NCBI GenBank assembly: GCA_035601815.1
Contig: DATNNN010000031.1
Coordinates: 1 to 11,838, forward strand
DNA: 11,838 bases
Reading direction: 5' to 3'
DNA from: DATNNN01 sp035601815
GTDB taxonomy: Bacteria > Pseudomonadota > Alphaproteobacteria > Rhizobiales > Xanthobacteraceae
Under the pieces are notes generated by a model. It saw only the letters and a program-made list of their open reading frames with translations. It did not search any database and had not been told where the DNA came from. Both the position numbers and the translations under genes were made by a program. This document shows, one piece after another, positions 1 to 6,420 of this stretch. How positions within the stretch are numbered: the first letter of the stretch is position 1; each line of letters begins with the position of its first letter.

Positions 1-735
1 GCGGTGCTGGTGGCGCTCGCCATGGCGCTCACGCTTGTCGCCGGGTTCTGGCTCGCGCGCGCATTCGGCCTCAGCGCCGGCTTCGGCGCGGTGGCGGGAG
101 CAGCGACCGCGGTATGCGGAGCGTCGGCGGCACTCGCCGCCTCCACGGTGGTGCCGAACTATCCCGACAAGGACAGCGACGTGGCCTTCACCATCGTCGC
201 GGTGAACGCGCTCTCCACCGTCGCCATGGTCGCCTACCCCATCCTTTGCGCCTGGCTCGGCTTCGACGCCACCGCCACCGGGCTTGTGCTCGGCGCCACC
301 ATCCACGACGTGGCGCAGGTGGCGGGCGCGGGCTACGGCGTGTCTGAAAGCGTGGGCAACGCCGCGGTGATCGTGAAGCTCTTCCGCGTGTTCCTGCTTC
401 TGCCGGTGGTGCTCGCGGTCGGCTGGTATTTCGTGCGCGCTCGGGCGGCCCGCGCGCGGGTGCCGCTGCCGGGATTTGCGCTGGCGTTTCTCGCCATGTG
501 CGTGCTCAACACCGCGCTCGGCGCAATGCCGGCGATCGCGCCGGCTTATGCCGGGATCAAGGCCGTGCTGGTGCAGGCCTCGAACTGGGGGCTGCTCGTC
601 GCCATCAGCGCGCTCGGGCTCGGCACTTCGTTCACCGCCGTGGCGGAGCTCGGCTGGCGGCACCTCGCGACGATCGTGGGCGCCACCCTCGTCATCCTCG
701 CCGCGGTGATCGCGGGCGTCGGCGTGCTCGCCTGA
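1..735 (+). CDS. YeiH/UPF0324 family putative sulfate exporter-type membrane protein (5'-truncated)
   Basis: This is the C-terminal part of a polytopic inner-membrane protein. The reading frame is open from base 1, so the real start lies outside the window. About 244 residues remain of a family usually around 340 long. Counting the GTG codon at base 4 as residue 1, visible family hallmarks are a CGASAALA stretch (38-45) between hydrophobic helices, and a GATIHDVAQVAGAGY segment (97-111), followed by V-K-L-x-R (124-128) and several Leu/Val/Ala-rich spans (roughly 63-85, 127-145, 157-175, 190-208, 222-243). The family is annotated as putative sulfate exporters on thin experimental evidence, so the substrate is uncertain. 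The gene converges on the DUF2235 gene and its last 44 bases overlap that gene's 3' end. A GC-rich hairpin 48 nt past the stop may end its transcript. The family is clear; the function is not. Confidence 0.88.
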   Translation, partial: AVLVALAMALTLVAGFWLARAFGLSAGFGAVAGAATAVCGASAALAASTVVPNYPDKDSDVAFTIVAVNALSTVAMVAYPILCAWLGFDATATGLVLGATIHDVAQVAGAGYGVSESVGNAAVIVKLFRVFLLLPVVLAVGWYFVRARAARARVPLPGFALAFLAMCVLNTALGAMPAIAPAYAGIKAVLVQASNWGLLVAISALGLGTSFTAVAELGWRHLATIVGATLVILAAVIAGVGVLA

Positions 736-2206
736 CCGGCGCGCTGGAATCCTTTTCCGTCCGACCGGGGCCCGTCCGCTGGCGGCCGGTCTTTGCCGGC
801 CGATCTCCCGCAGGGCGCGAAATGTCCTTGTAGTACTCGCCGAGATCCTGGTGGTGGCGCAGGCACTCTGGCCGATAGGCCGCCATCACGTCGTATTGCA
901 GGACGGCATCGAGCTTGAAGCGTTCGCGGACGCTGTCGTGGAGGGTGGCATTCTTCGGCGGGTCGCGATCCTGCGTGCGCGCGTAGCGGAAGATCGAGCT
1001 TTTGGTCTCGTCGTGCTGCATGCTGCCGGCGGACGGAAATACCCGCAACAGCGATGGATTGATCTTGATGCGCGCCTCCGACGGCACGCGTTGTGTCGCG
1101 TCCACCATCCACGCGAGTGCGATGTCCGACAGGCGCGACTCGTTTTCGGAATAGCCGCCGCCGATATCGGAGTGGTTGCCGGCAAACCAGTACTGCTCGA
1201 ACCAGATGTAACCGTGCTCGTCACGCGAGGGGCGGGTTGCCTGCGGATCGCCCCATTTCACGCGGCCGAAATCGGCCCGGCGCTCGTCGAGGGAAAGCGC
1301 GTGCTTGGCGTACCTGACGTTGGGATTGAGCGTCTGGTCGTAGAATTGCTGCCGCAGCGCCGTGATATGAAGCGTCTGCCAGAACGAATAGTTTTTCAGG
1401 CGGAACGAGAATTTGAGATGGGTATAGATGTACGCCGCGAGCAGGATGACGATGGTGGTCGACGTGAGCAGGATCAGCCAGGGATAAAAGTTTCCAAAGA
1501 AGAACCACAGCGCCGCGCTCGCGCCGATTAGAATGGCGAGTAAGGCGACGGCGACGATGGCGAGCGCGCCTTTGTTGGCGAGGGCCGCGCCGGTCTCGAA
1601 TACGCCGATGAAGTACGGATAGGCGTTGGAGCCGCCCTTTCCATCGTTGGAGCCGTACGCGTCGCGGAAGAGGGCCGCGAGTGCCTCGCGCTGGGGCAGA
1701 TACCGGGTATCGCGCGGCGAGCCGACATGCTGGTAGACCTTGGTGACGGCCTCGCGGGCAATCTTCTTGGCCGAACTCTCGTCGCGCCGCAGCAATTGAC
1801 CGTTCTTGCCGCGCGTGGGCACGCCGCATAGCGCGAGCACCGCCGCGATACAGCGCGCCGTGTAGGCGCCACGGCTGAAGCCGAAGAGATAGATGCGGTC
1901 GCCCGGCTGCCACATCCGGATGATGGCGGCGTGGCAATCGATGATGTTCTGGGTAAGCCCGAGGCCGGTGGCGCTGCTGACGAAGTTATAGAACTGGCGC
2001 CAGGTGCGAACGAGAAAGGCCTCGCCGGGCGGCCGGGTGCCGAGCCCGGGATCATAGAAGGCGAGCTGTTCGGCAGGGTCGATGATCGAGTCGGGGCCGC
2101 AGCGCGTTGCGCGATAGAGCTTGTAGATGTTGGTGCGCAGCTCGTCGAAACTCTGTCCGCCGCGCTGGCCGGTACCGTCGGAAAAGATGAGAATGTTCTT
2201 GGGCAA
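692..2206 (-). CDS. DUF2235 (T6SS Tle1-like) alpha/beta-hydrolase protein with two internal membrane segments
   Basis: A 504-residue protein of the DUF2235 family, a predicted serine hydrolase/lipase fold that includes T6SS Tle1 phospholipase effectors. The family opening KNILIFSDGTG is at 3-13. The nucleophile elbow is G-F-S-R-G at 109-113 (Ser111), followed by AYTAR. IGVFETGAAL (200-209) sits where many members have GVWDTVG, so Glu204 replaces the usual Asp. NHSDIGGGY (344-352) carries the likely catalytic His345. Two hydrophobic helices, about 214-238 and 243-262, are inserted between these last two motifs and imply a membrane-anchored hydrolase. The TTG start at 2206 was chosen because GGGAGGGGG precedes it with about 5 nt spacing and the family domain begins at once. 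The frame stays open to an ATG-type codon at 2356, but those extra 50 residues look non-coding. Residues from about 465 on are Arg/Pro-rich and overlap the neighbouring transporter gene. No vgrG, hcp or immunity-like gene is adjacent, so an effector role is not supported. Confidence 0.85.
   Translation of the reverse strand: MPKNILIFSDGTGQRGGQSFDELRTNIYKLYRATRCGPDSIIDPAEQLAFYDPGLGTRPPGEAFLVRTWRQFYNFVSSATGLGLTQNIIDCHAAIIRMWQPGDRIYLFGFSRGAYTARCIAAVLALCGVPTRGKNGQLLRRDESSAKKIAREAVTKVYQHVGSPRDTRYLPQREALAALFRDAYGSNDGKGGSNAYPYFIGVFETGAALANKGALAIVAVALLAILIGASAALWFFFGNFYPWLILLTSTTIVILLAAYIYTHLKFSFRLKNYSFWQTLHITALRQQFYDQTLNPNVRYAKHALSLDERRADFGRVKWGDPQATRPSRDEHGYIWFEQYWFAGNHSDIGGGYSENESRLSDIALAWMVDATQRVPSEARIKINPSLLRVFPSAGSMQHDETKSSIFRYARTQDRDPPKNATLHDSVRERFKLDAVLQYDVMAAYRPECLRHHQDLGEYYKDISRPAGDRPAKTGRQRTGPGRTEKDSSAPVRRARRRPRSPRRG
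783..802 (+). terminator. GC-rich hairpin 3' of the YeiH-type gene (possible terminator)
   Basis: CGGCCGG and CCGGCCG form a perfect 7-bp stem around a 6-nt TCTTTG loop, 48 nt after the transporter stop codon. No T-run follows on either strand, so it is not a textbook intrinsic terminator. It lies inside the 3' tail of the opposing DUF2235 gene (about residues 469-476), where the protein sequence is low-complexity. It could be a terminator-like element that the hydrolase frame reads through, or simply a chance GC palindrome. Confidence 0.35.
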
Positions 2207-2208
2207 CG

Positions 2209-2217
2209 CCCCCTCCC
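2209..2217 (-). promoter_or_regulatory. Shine-Dalgarno that fixes the TTG start of the DUF2235 gene
   Basis: On the minus strand GGGAGGGGG lies directly before CG-TTG, with the GGAGG core 5 nt from the TTG at 2206. No comparable site precedes the upstream ATG-type codon at 2356. This favours the shorter 504-residue protein. Confidence 0.6.
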
Positions 2218-2505
2218 GCAGTTGGCTCTCCCCGACTTTGCAGCGGCCACATGCGCGAAGCAACGCCGCCGGCGATGGAAGCGTGCGCGGTAATCGATCT
2301 GTCGGCGAGCGAGACCGGCGATCGGGCCGACCGCACGGCAGATCAAAAAAAAGCAATCAATTCAGCATTGTGGTTCATGCGGGATGGGCAGAATGGCAGC
2401 GCCGGTGGGCAGCTTTTACGCAGCGTAGTCATGCAGTTACTCCGATGGGCAGCAAGGGCGGGATAGTCCGTACCAATCTGCGGCTCCGGCTTTCGGTTCC
2501 GACAG

Positions 2506-2535
2506 TTGTTCGGCAAAGCGCAGGTAGGCAATAAT
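2506..2535 (+). promoter_or_regulatory. Candidate sigma70-type promoter of the LivK-type binding protein
   Basis: TTGTTC (2506-2511) and AATAAT (2530-2535, five of six to the -10 consensus) are separated by 18 nt. They lie about 50 nt upstream of the ATG at 2586. This is a consensus match by eye only. Confidence 0.35.
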
Positions 2536-2574
2536 CAGCCACCGCCGCCAAGACAAAAACAACGCGGCACCTAC

Positions 2575-2580
2575 GGGAGG
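2575..2580 (+). promoter_or_regulatory. Ribosome binding site of the LivK-type binding protein
   Basis: GGGAGG with a 5-nt spacer precedes the ATG at 2586 and supports that start. An internal in-frame ATG at 2622 (Met13) would still leave a signal peptide but has a poorer site. Confidence 0.6.
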
Positions 2581-2585
2581 AATAC

Positions 2586-3860
2586 ATGCAGGAATTTGCC
2601 CGCCGGCAGCTTGCCGGGGTGATGAAATGCCTCGCCGTCGTCGGGCTCTTCGCCCTCGGCGCCGGGATCGCCCACGCCCAGTCGGGCGAGCCGATCAAGA
2701 TTGGCTTCAGTATGGCCATCACCGGGCCGGGCGCCGGCGCCGGCAAGCCCGCACTTATCGCCATGCAGGTGTGGGAAGCGGATGTGAACGCCAAGGGCGG
2801 CCTGCTCGGCCGGCCAGTCAAGCTCATTTACTACGACGACCAGACGGCTCCAGCGAACGTGCCGGGCATCTACTCGAAGCTGCTCGACGTCGACAAAGTC
2901 GACATCGTCGTCGGCCCCTACGCGACCAACATGATCGCGCCGGCGATGCCGATAGTGATGCAAAAAAACAAGCTGTTCATCAGCCTGTTCGGAACGGCGG
3001 TGAACGAGAAGTTCAATTACCCGAGATACTTCTCGATGATTCCGACCGGGCCAAATCCGAAGGCCGCCTTCACCAAGGGATTCTTCGACACCGCCATGGC
3101 GCAGAATCCGAAGCCGACGACGATCGCCATCGTCTCGGCCAACGCCGAATTCGGTCAGGTGGTGGCCGAAGGCGCGCGTGAGAACGCCAAGGCCGCCGGC
3201 TTGAAAGTCATCTATGACCAGACCTACCCGCCGAATACGACCGACGTCGCGCCCATCGTTCGCGCGATTCAGGCGGCCAACCCCGACATCGTGGTGATCT
3301 GCTCCTATCCGGTCGAGTCGGCCGCCTTCGTGCGCGCGGTCAACGAAATCGGCTACAGGCCGAAGATGATCGGCGGCGGCATGGTCGGCTTGCAGTTCAC
3401 CGCGATCAAGACGCAGCTCGGACCGCTGCTCAACGGCATCGTCAACTACGAGACGTGGATTCCCGCGAAGACCATGCAATATCCCGGCGTGCTGGAAGTG
3501 GTCGCGAAGTATCAGGAGCGCGCGGCAAAGGAGAATGCCGATCCGCTCGGCTACTACCTGCCGCCCTGGGCCTATGCCTACCTGCAGGTGCTCGAGCAGG
3601 CGATCGTCGCCACCAAGAGCCTCGACGACAACAAGCTCGCCGACTATATCCGCGGCGCCACGTTCAAGACCGTGGTCGGCGACGTGAAATTCGGTCCCAA
3701 CGGCGAGTGGACCACCTCGCGCTTCCTGCAGATCCAGTATCAGAACATCACAGGCAACGACCTCGGCCAGTTCAAGGACATGAGCAAGCAGGTGGTGCTG
3801 ACGCCGACGGACCTGAAGACCGGCGCCGTGATCTATCCCTACGGCGACGCCAAGAAGTGA
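2586..3860 (+). CDS. ABC transporter substrate-binding protein, branched-chain amino acid (LivK/Peripla_BP_6) type
   Basis: A 424-residue exported binding protein. The N-terminus has two Arg residues at 6-7, a hydrophobic core at 16-28 and an AHA-Q signal peptidase I site at 29-32. The mature protein starts with the typical IKIGFSMAITGPGA strand-loop (37-50), then a region with N-A-K-G-G-L-L-G-R-P and YYDDQ, and VDIVVGPY. These belong to the type I periplasmic fold used for branched-chain amino acids, amides and aromatic acids. The ligand cannot be read from the sequence. In family members the cognate permeases and ATPases (LivHMGF) usually lie next door, and here none do: the gene stands alone between a divergent hydrolase and a convergent small gene, with its own promoter and a terminator-like hairpin. 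It may supply a transporter encoded elsewhere or act as a sensor. The class is secure; the ligand is unknown. Confidence 0.92.
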   Translation: MQEFARRQLAGVMKCLAVVGLFALGAGIAHAQSGEPIKIGFSMAITGPGAGAGKPALIAMQVWEADVNAKGGLLGRPVKLIYYDDQTAPANVPGIYSKLLDVDKVDIVVGPYATNMIAPAMPIVMQKNKLFISLFGTAVNEKFNYPRYFSMIPTGPNPKAAFTKGFFDTAMAQNPKPTTIAIVSANAEFGQVVAEGARENAKAAGLKVIYDQTYPPNTTDVAPIVRAIQAANPDIVVICSYPVESAAFVRAVNEIGYRPKMIGGGMVGLQFTAIKTQLGPLLNGIVNYETWIPAKTMQYPGVLEVVAKYQERAAKENADPLGYYLPPWAYAYLQVLEQAIVATKSLDDNKLADYIRGATFKTVVGDVKFGPNGEWTTSRFLQIQYQNITGNDLGQFKDMSKQVVLTPTDLKTGAVIYPYGDAKK

Positions 3861-3867
3861 CGACAAG

Positions 3868-3894
3868 GGCCGGCGGCGCCGCGTGCCGCCGGCC
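3868..3894 (+). terminator. Strong GC hairpin after the LivK-type gene (probable terminator)
   Basis: GGCCGGCGGC and GCCGCCGGCC form a perfect 10-bp stem around a 7-nt loop, starting 8 nt after the TGA. No T-tract follows (ATTCAGAACG), so it is either a U-tract-less terminator or an RNA 3'-end stabiliser. It separates the convergent transcripts of the binding protein and the Gly-rich gene. Confidence 0.6.
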
Positions 3895-3980
3895 ATTCAG
3901 AACGCGCTGAAGTGACGTTCACCGCGCAGGCGACCAACCTCGCACCGGCGGCGGGTTGCCTATTTGCTGGGCGCGATCGC

Positions 3981-4445
3981 CTAGTAGCAAACCCACGTCC
4001 GCTGCCAAATCACGCCGCGCGGCGTGAGCAGCGGTTGCAGCTCATAGCAGCCGTCGTAGTAGGCGTATGCGAAGTCGTCGAAGTAGTACGGTGCATACAG
4101 GAGCGGCGCCGCGGCGATGAAGCGCCCGCGGTGGGCGAACCGCGTGCCGTGCCGGCCAAGTCCGCTCCAGTGAGCGCGGCGGAAATTCGCGCCGTGGAAG
4201 CGCGCGCTGCCGAACTGACGGAAACCTGACGCCCGAAAGCCGCGCATACTGCCGCCGAAGCTCGCGCGGCCGAAGCTTCGTCCGGCCGATAACCCGCGCA
4301 TTCCACCGCCACCGCCACCGCCGCCGCCGTGCCAACCGCCGCCGCGGCCGCCACCCCCGCCACCCCCCTGGCGCGCCGAAGCTTCCATAGGCATCAAGAT
4401 AACAAGCGCGGCTACGGCCGCGAGCGCGATCAGAATCTTACGCAT
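3981..4445 (-). CDS. Small Gly-rich secreted protein of unknown function
   Basis: A 154-residue exported protein. Residues 1-24 form a signal peptide (basic MRK, hydrophobic core, A-S-A cleavage at 22-24). A Gly tract with interspersed Arg/Trp/His follows (about 27-48), then a Ser/Phe/Arg/Gly-rich region with FRxSGFRQFGSARF-type repetition (50-108). The Tyr/Phe-rich C-terminus contains APYYFDDFAYAYYDGCY and ends TWVCY. Two cysteines (133 and 153) could form one disulfide. The start at 4445 follows GGAGAAAGG at good spacing; the frame runs 39 codons further upstream but without signal or binding site. It lies 113 bp downstream of the ABC operon on the same strand and has its own -10-like element, so independent expression is likely. 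Proteins of this build occur in rhizobial-type bacteria as hypothetical envelope proteins. I do not recognise a function, and no enzymatic motif is visible. Confidence 0.72.
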   Translation of the reverse strand: MRKILIALAAVAALVILMPMEASARQGGGGGGGRGGGWHGGGGGGGGGMRGLSAGRSFGRASFGGSMRGFRASGFRQFGSARFHGANFRRAHWSGLGRHGTRFAHRGRFIAAAPLLYAPYYFDDFAYAYYDGCYELQPLLTPRGVIWQRTWVCY

Positions 4446-4497
4446 GACCTTTCTCCCCGGGTGTGCTTCTCCCGTGTGTCCACTTCGCCCCCAGTTA

Positions 4498-4503
4498 AGT
4501 ATA
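4498..4503 (-). promoter_or_regulatory. Candidate -10 element of the Gly-rich gene
   Basis: TATACT on the minus strand (five of six to consensus) lies about 55 nt before the start at 4445. No good -35 is seen 17 nt upstream. The 10-mer GTGGACACAC (minus-strand reading) occurs on both sides of it, at 4535-4544 and 4474-4483, and could be an operator pair. Confidence 0.35.
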
Positions 4504-4558
4504 GCACCGCGAGGGCAGGTTTTGTTGCCGCTTGGTGTGTCCACGACGGAGCCGCGGT

Positions 4559-5617
4559 TCAATTGGCTTTGTAGGCCTTGGCCATAGCCGCGATTGCGTC
4601 GGCGTCGAATTTGTTGATCTCGTCGATCAGCTCATTGGTGACGAGATCGGTGGCCGGCAACTTCTCCTTGAGCACGCCGTTCTTCACCAGGAAATCGACG
4701 TAGGCGTCGTAATTCGCGATCGCGTTCTCGCCCCACTTGGTCACCCCGCCGGCTTCGAGCCGCCAGTTGCGCGCCCGCGCCATCAGCGTCTTGATATCGT
4801 CGCGGAGCGCGGTCGGCTCGTCCTTGCCGGTGGCCTTGGTCTGCGGAAACACCTCCCACAGGATGCGAACGGCGGCTTCGGGGTTGGCCATGGCGAAGAT
4901 CGTTCCCTTGGCATAGCCCTGGGCGAGCGCAACCGCCTCGGCGCGCTTGTTCTTCAGCGTGTCCTCCAAGGTAATCAGGCCGTTCGAGGGGAATTTCGCG
5001 ACGGGCTCGTAGACCAGCATGCGGAGCTTGACGCCCGCATTCTCCACCAGCGCGTACTGGGTGTCGAACTGCGACAGCGCATCGACCTGGCCGGATCGCA
5101 CCAGTGCCGCGGTCTGCGCCGCTTCGCCCGCCACCACAATGGAGACGTCGCGATCGGGGTCCATGCCGTTCATGGTGGCGATGGCGCGCGCCACGATCAC
5201 GCCGCCCGAGCCCATGCCGATGACGCCGATGCGTTTGCCGCGCAGATCAGGAAAGGCCTTGATCGGACTCTCTTCGGGAACGGCAATGCCGTAGATGTTG
5301 CCCTGGTAGGCGGTGTAGTAGTTCTTTATCTTCACTCCCTGCGGGCGGATGATCGCCACAGGCTCTACCGAAGGAAGCGCGTAGGCGACCTCGCGGGTGG
5401 CGACGTTCTTCACGCAGTCGCCGGAGCCGGGGAACGGGACGAGCTCGACCTTAAAACCCGCCTGCGCGAACCAGCCCATCTTGGTGGCGATCGCGAAAGG
5501 TGCCGCGGCCGAGCTCACGGTGCGCGCGCACCAGCCGACGCGTACGACATTCTGCGCCTCGGCGGCGGACGCGGCGAATCCGAGCGCAGTCAGAGAGAGG
5601 AATAGACGGAGCTTCAC
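4559..5617 (-). CDS. ABC importer substrate-binding protein, nitrate/sulfonate/taurine (NMT1/SsuA-like) type
   Basis: A 352-residue periplasmic binding protein. The signal peptide ends at A-E-A (19-21) before Q22. The mature part has the SsuA/TauA/NMT1 pattern: an early segment leading to APFAIATKMGWFAQAGF (39-55), VELVPFPGSGDCVKNVA (58-74), the DLRGKRIGVIGMGSGG hinge-type motif (124-139), and QVDALSQFDTQYALVENAG (177-195) in the second lobe. Cys30 and Cys68 remain in the mature protein and could pair. Start: GTG at 5617, whose last two bases and the next A form the permease TGA (GTGA overlap), with AAAGGA 8 nt upstream; the frame remains open further upstream but only inside the permease gene. 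It is the last gene of the ATPase-permease-binding protein operon. The substrate may be an alkyl or aryl sulfonate, a pyrimidine or flavin precursor, or another small acid; the sequence does not decide. Confidence 0.9.
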   Translation of the reverse strand: MKLRLFLSLTALGFAASAAEAQNVVRVGWCARTVSSAAAPFAIATKMGWFAQAGFKVELVPFPGSGDCVKNVATREVAYALPSVEPVAIIRPQGVKIKNYYTAYQGNIYGIAVPEESPIKAFPDLRGKRIGVIGMGSGGVIVARAIATMNGMDPDRDVSIVVAGEAAQTAALVRSGQVDALSQFDTQYALVENAGVKLRMLVYEPVAKFPSNGLITLEDTLKNKRAEAVALAQGYAKGTIFAMANPEAAVRILWEVFPQTKATGKDEPTALRDDIKTLMARARNWRLEAGGVTKWGENAIANYDAYVDFLVKNGVLKEKLPATDLVTNELIDEINKFDADAIAAMAKAYKAN

Positions 5618-6420
5618 GGCGTGCGTCCTTTGTTCGGGGCCGGACGGGCAAGATCGACCTTGTGCGACGGGTCCCAGAATAGCACGCGCCGGCGCACTTG
5701 GGAGACTAGGCTGTTCAGCAACAGGCCCAGTAAGGAAAGGATGAATAAGATTGAAAACTGGCCGGCCACGTCCATGGTGAAATTCATGCTCTGCATCAGC
5801 ATGCCAAGGCCGGATTGCGCGCCGACGAACTCCGCGACGATGGCGCCGATGAGCGCGAAGATCATCGCGATCTCGAGGCCGGCGAAGATGTAGGGCAGCG
5901 CGTTGGGCAGCAGCAGCATCCAGAAGATCTGCCACCGGGTGGCGGCGAGCGAGCGCATGAGGTTGACGCGGTCCTCGTCGGCCGAGCGCAGCCCCACGAT
6001 GGTGTTGACCATGAGCGGGAAGAAGGCGACGAGGGCCGCGGCCATGACCTTCGAGGTAAGCCCGAGCCCGAACCACACGATGATGAGCGGCGCCAGCGCC
6101 ACCTTGGGCATGGCCTGGAACATGACGATGAACGGATAGAGGAAATATTCGACGCGGCGGCTGAGCGCGACGGCGATCCCCAGCGCGAAGGCGAGCGCGG
6201 AGCCGAAGGCGAAGCCGAGCAGCGTCTCCGTGAGCGTGACCCAGATGTGGTCGAGATAGAGCGAGCTCGCGAAGCCCCGGTAGAAGGCCACGAAGATCGA
6301 GCTCGGCGTCGGCAGGATGAAGGCCGGCACCGATAGCGCGCGCACTAGCGCTTCCCAGATTGCGAGCGTCGCCGCGATCAGCGCAAGGCGCAGGGCGAGG
6401 CCGCGCAAGCCCGAGGTCAT
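5614..6420 (-). CDS. ABC importer permease, SsuC/TauC (BPD_transp_1) type
   Basis: A 268-residue inner-membrane permease, normal length for the SsuC/TauC/NrtB group. There is an N-terminal helix (10-28), the family-typical LPTPSSI (36-42), then helices near 62-84, 95-117, 125-145, 176-198 and 221-240. The cytoplasmic coupling loop (EAA-like) is at about 155-175, with S-L-A-A-T-R-W-Q-I-F-W leading to LP-N-ALPY, and contacts the ATPase. The start at 6420 overlaps the ATPase stop as ATGA. A strong GGAGG lies 6 nt upstream, embedded in the last codons of the ATPase, which indicates translational coupling. A longer open frame upstream is an overlap with the ATPase gene and was discarded. The stop overlaps the GTG of the binding protein. 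Confidence 0.92.
   Translation of the reverse strand: MTSGLRGLALRLALIAATLAIWEALVRALSVPAFILPTPSSIFVAFYRGFASSLYLDHIWVTLTETLLGFAFGSALAFALGIAVALSRRVEYFLYPFIVMFQAMPKVALAPLIIVWFGLGLTSKVMAAALVAFFPLMVNTIVGLRSADEDRVNLMRSLAATRWQIFWMLLLPNALPYIFAGLEIAMIFALIGAIVAEFVGAQSGLGMLMQSMNFTMDVAGQFSILFILSLLGLLLNSLVSQVRRRVLFWDPSHKVDLARPAPNKGRTP

Larger units (their letters stand above)
2207..2585. other. 379-bp divergent spacer between the DUF2235 gene and the binding-protein gene
   Basis: No convincing gene lies here. The short open frames on both strands have no recognisable family content. The stretch is less GC-rich than the flanking genes and includes an A8 tract at 2345-2352. Three copies of TGGGCAG on the plus strand start at 2385, 2406 and 2446 (spacings 21 and 40). 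The right end holds a candidate promoter and the ribosome binding site of the binding protein. It must contain promoters for both divergent genes; I could not identify a credible minus-strand promoter. Confidence 0.6.

Noticed and set aside
692..2206. T6SS lipase effector (Tle1) assignment for the DUF2235 protein
   Set aside because: No vgrG, hcp, PAAR, chaperone or immunity-like gene is adjacent, and the internal membrane hairpin does not suit a secreted effector.
2207..2356. A 50-residue N-terminal extension of the DUF2235 protein
   Set aside because: It is Arg/Pro/Ser-rich, with no signal peptide and no ribosome binding site at 2356. The family domain begins right at the TTG at 2206, which has a strong site.
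2571..3896. A 441-codon open frame on the minus strand covering the whole binding-protein gene
   Set aside because: The plus-strand frame has a signal peptide, family motifs and a ribosome binding site. The antisense product is His/Asp/Arg/Gly-rich with no recognisable motif, as expected from GC-rich codon mirroring.
4446..4562. A 39-residue N-terminal extension of the Gly-rich protein
   Set aside because: It would bury the signal peptide internally and run through the promoter-like region; the ATG at 4445 has its own ribosome binding site.
4532..5605. A 357-codon plus-strand open frame opposite the SsuA-type gene
   Set aside because: It is antisense to a gene with clear motifs and operon coupling; no motif is visible in the shadow.
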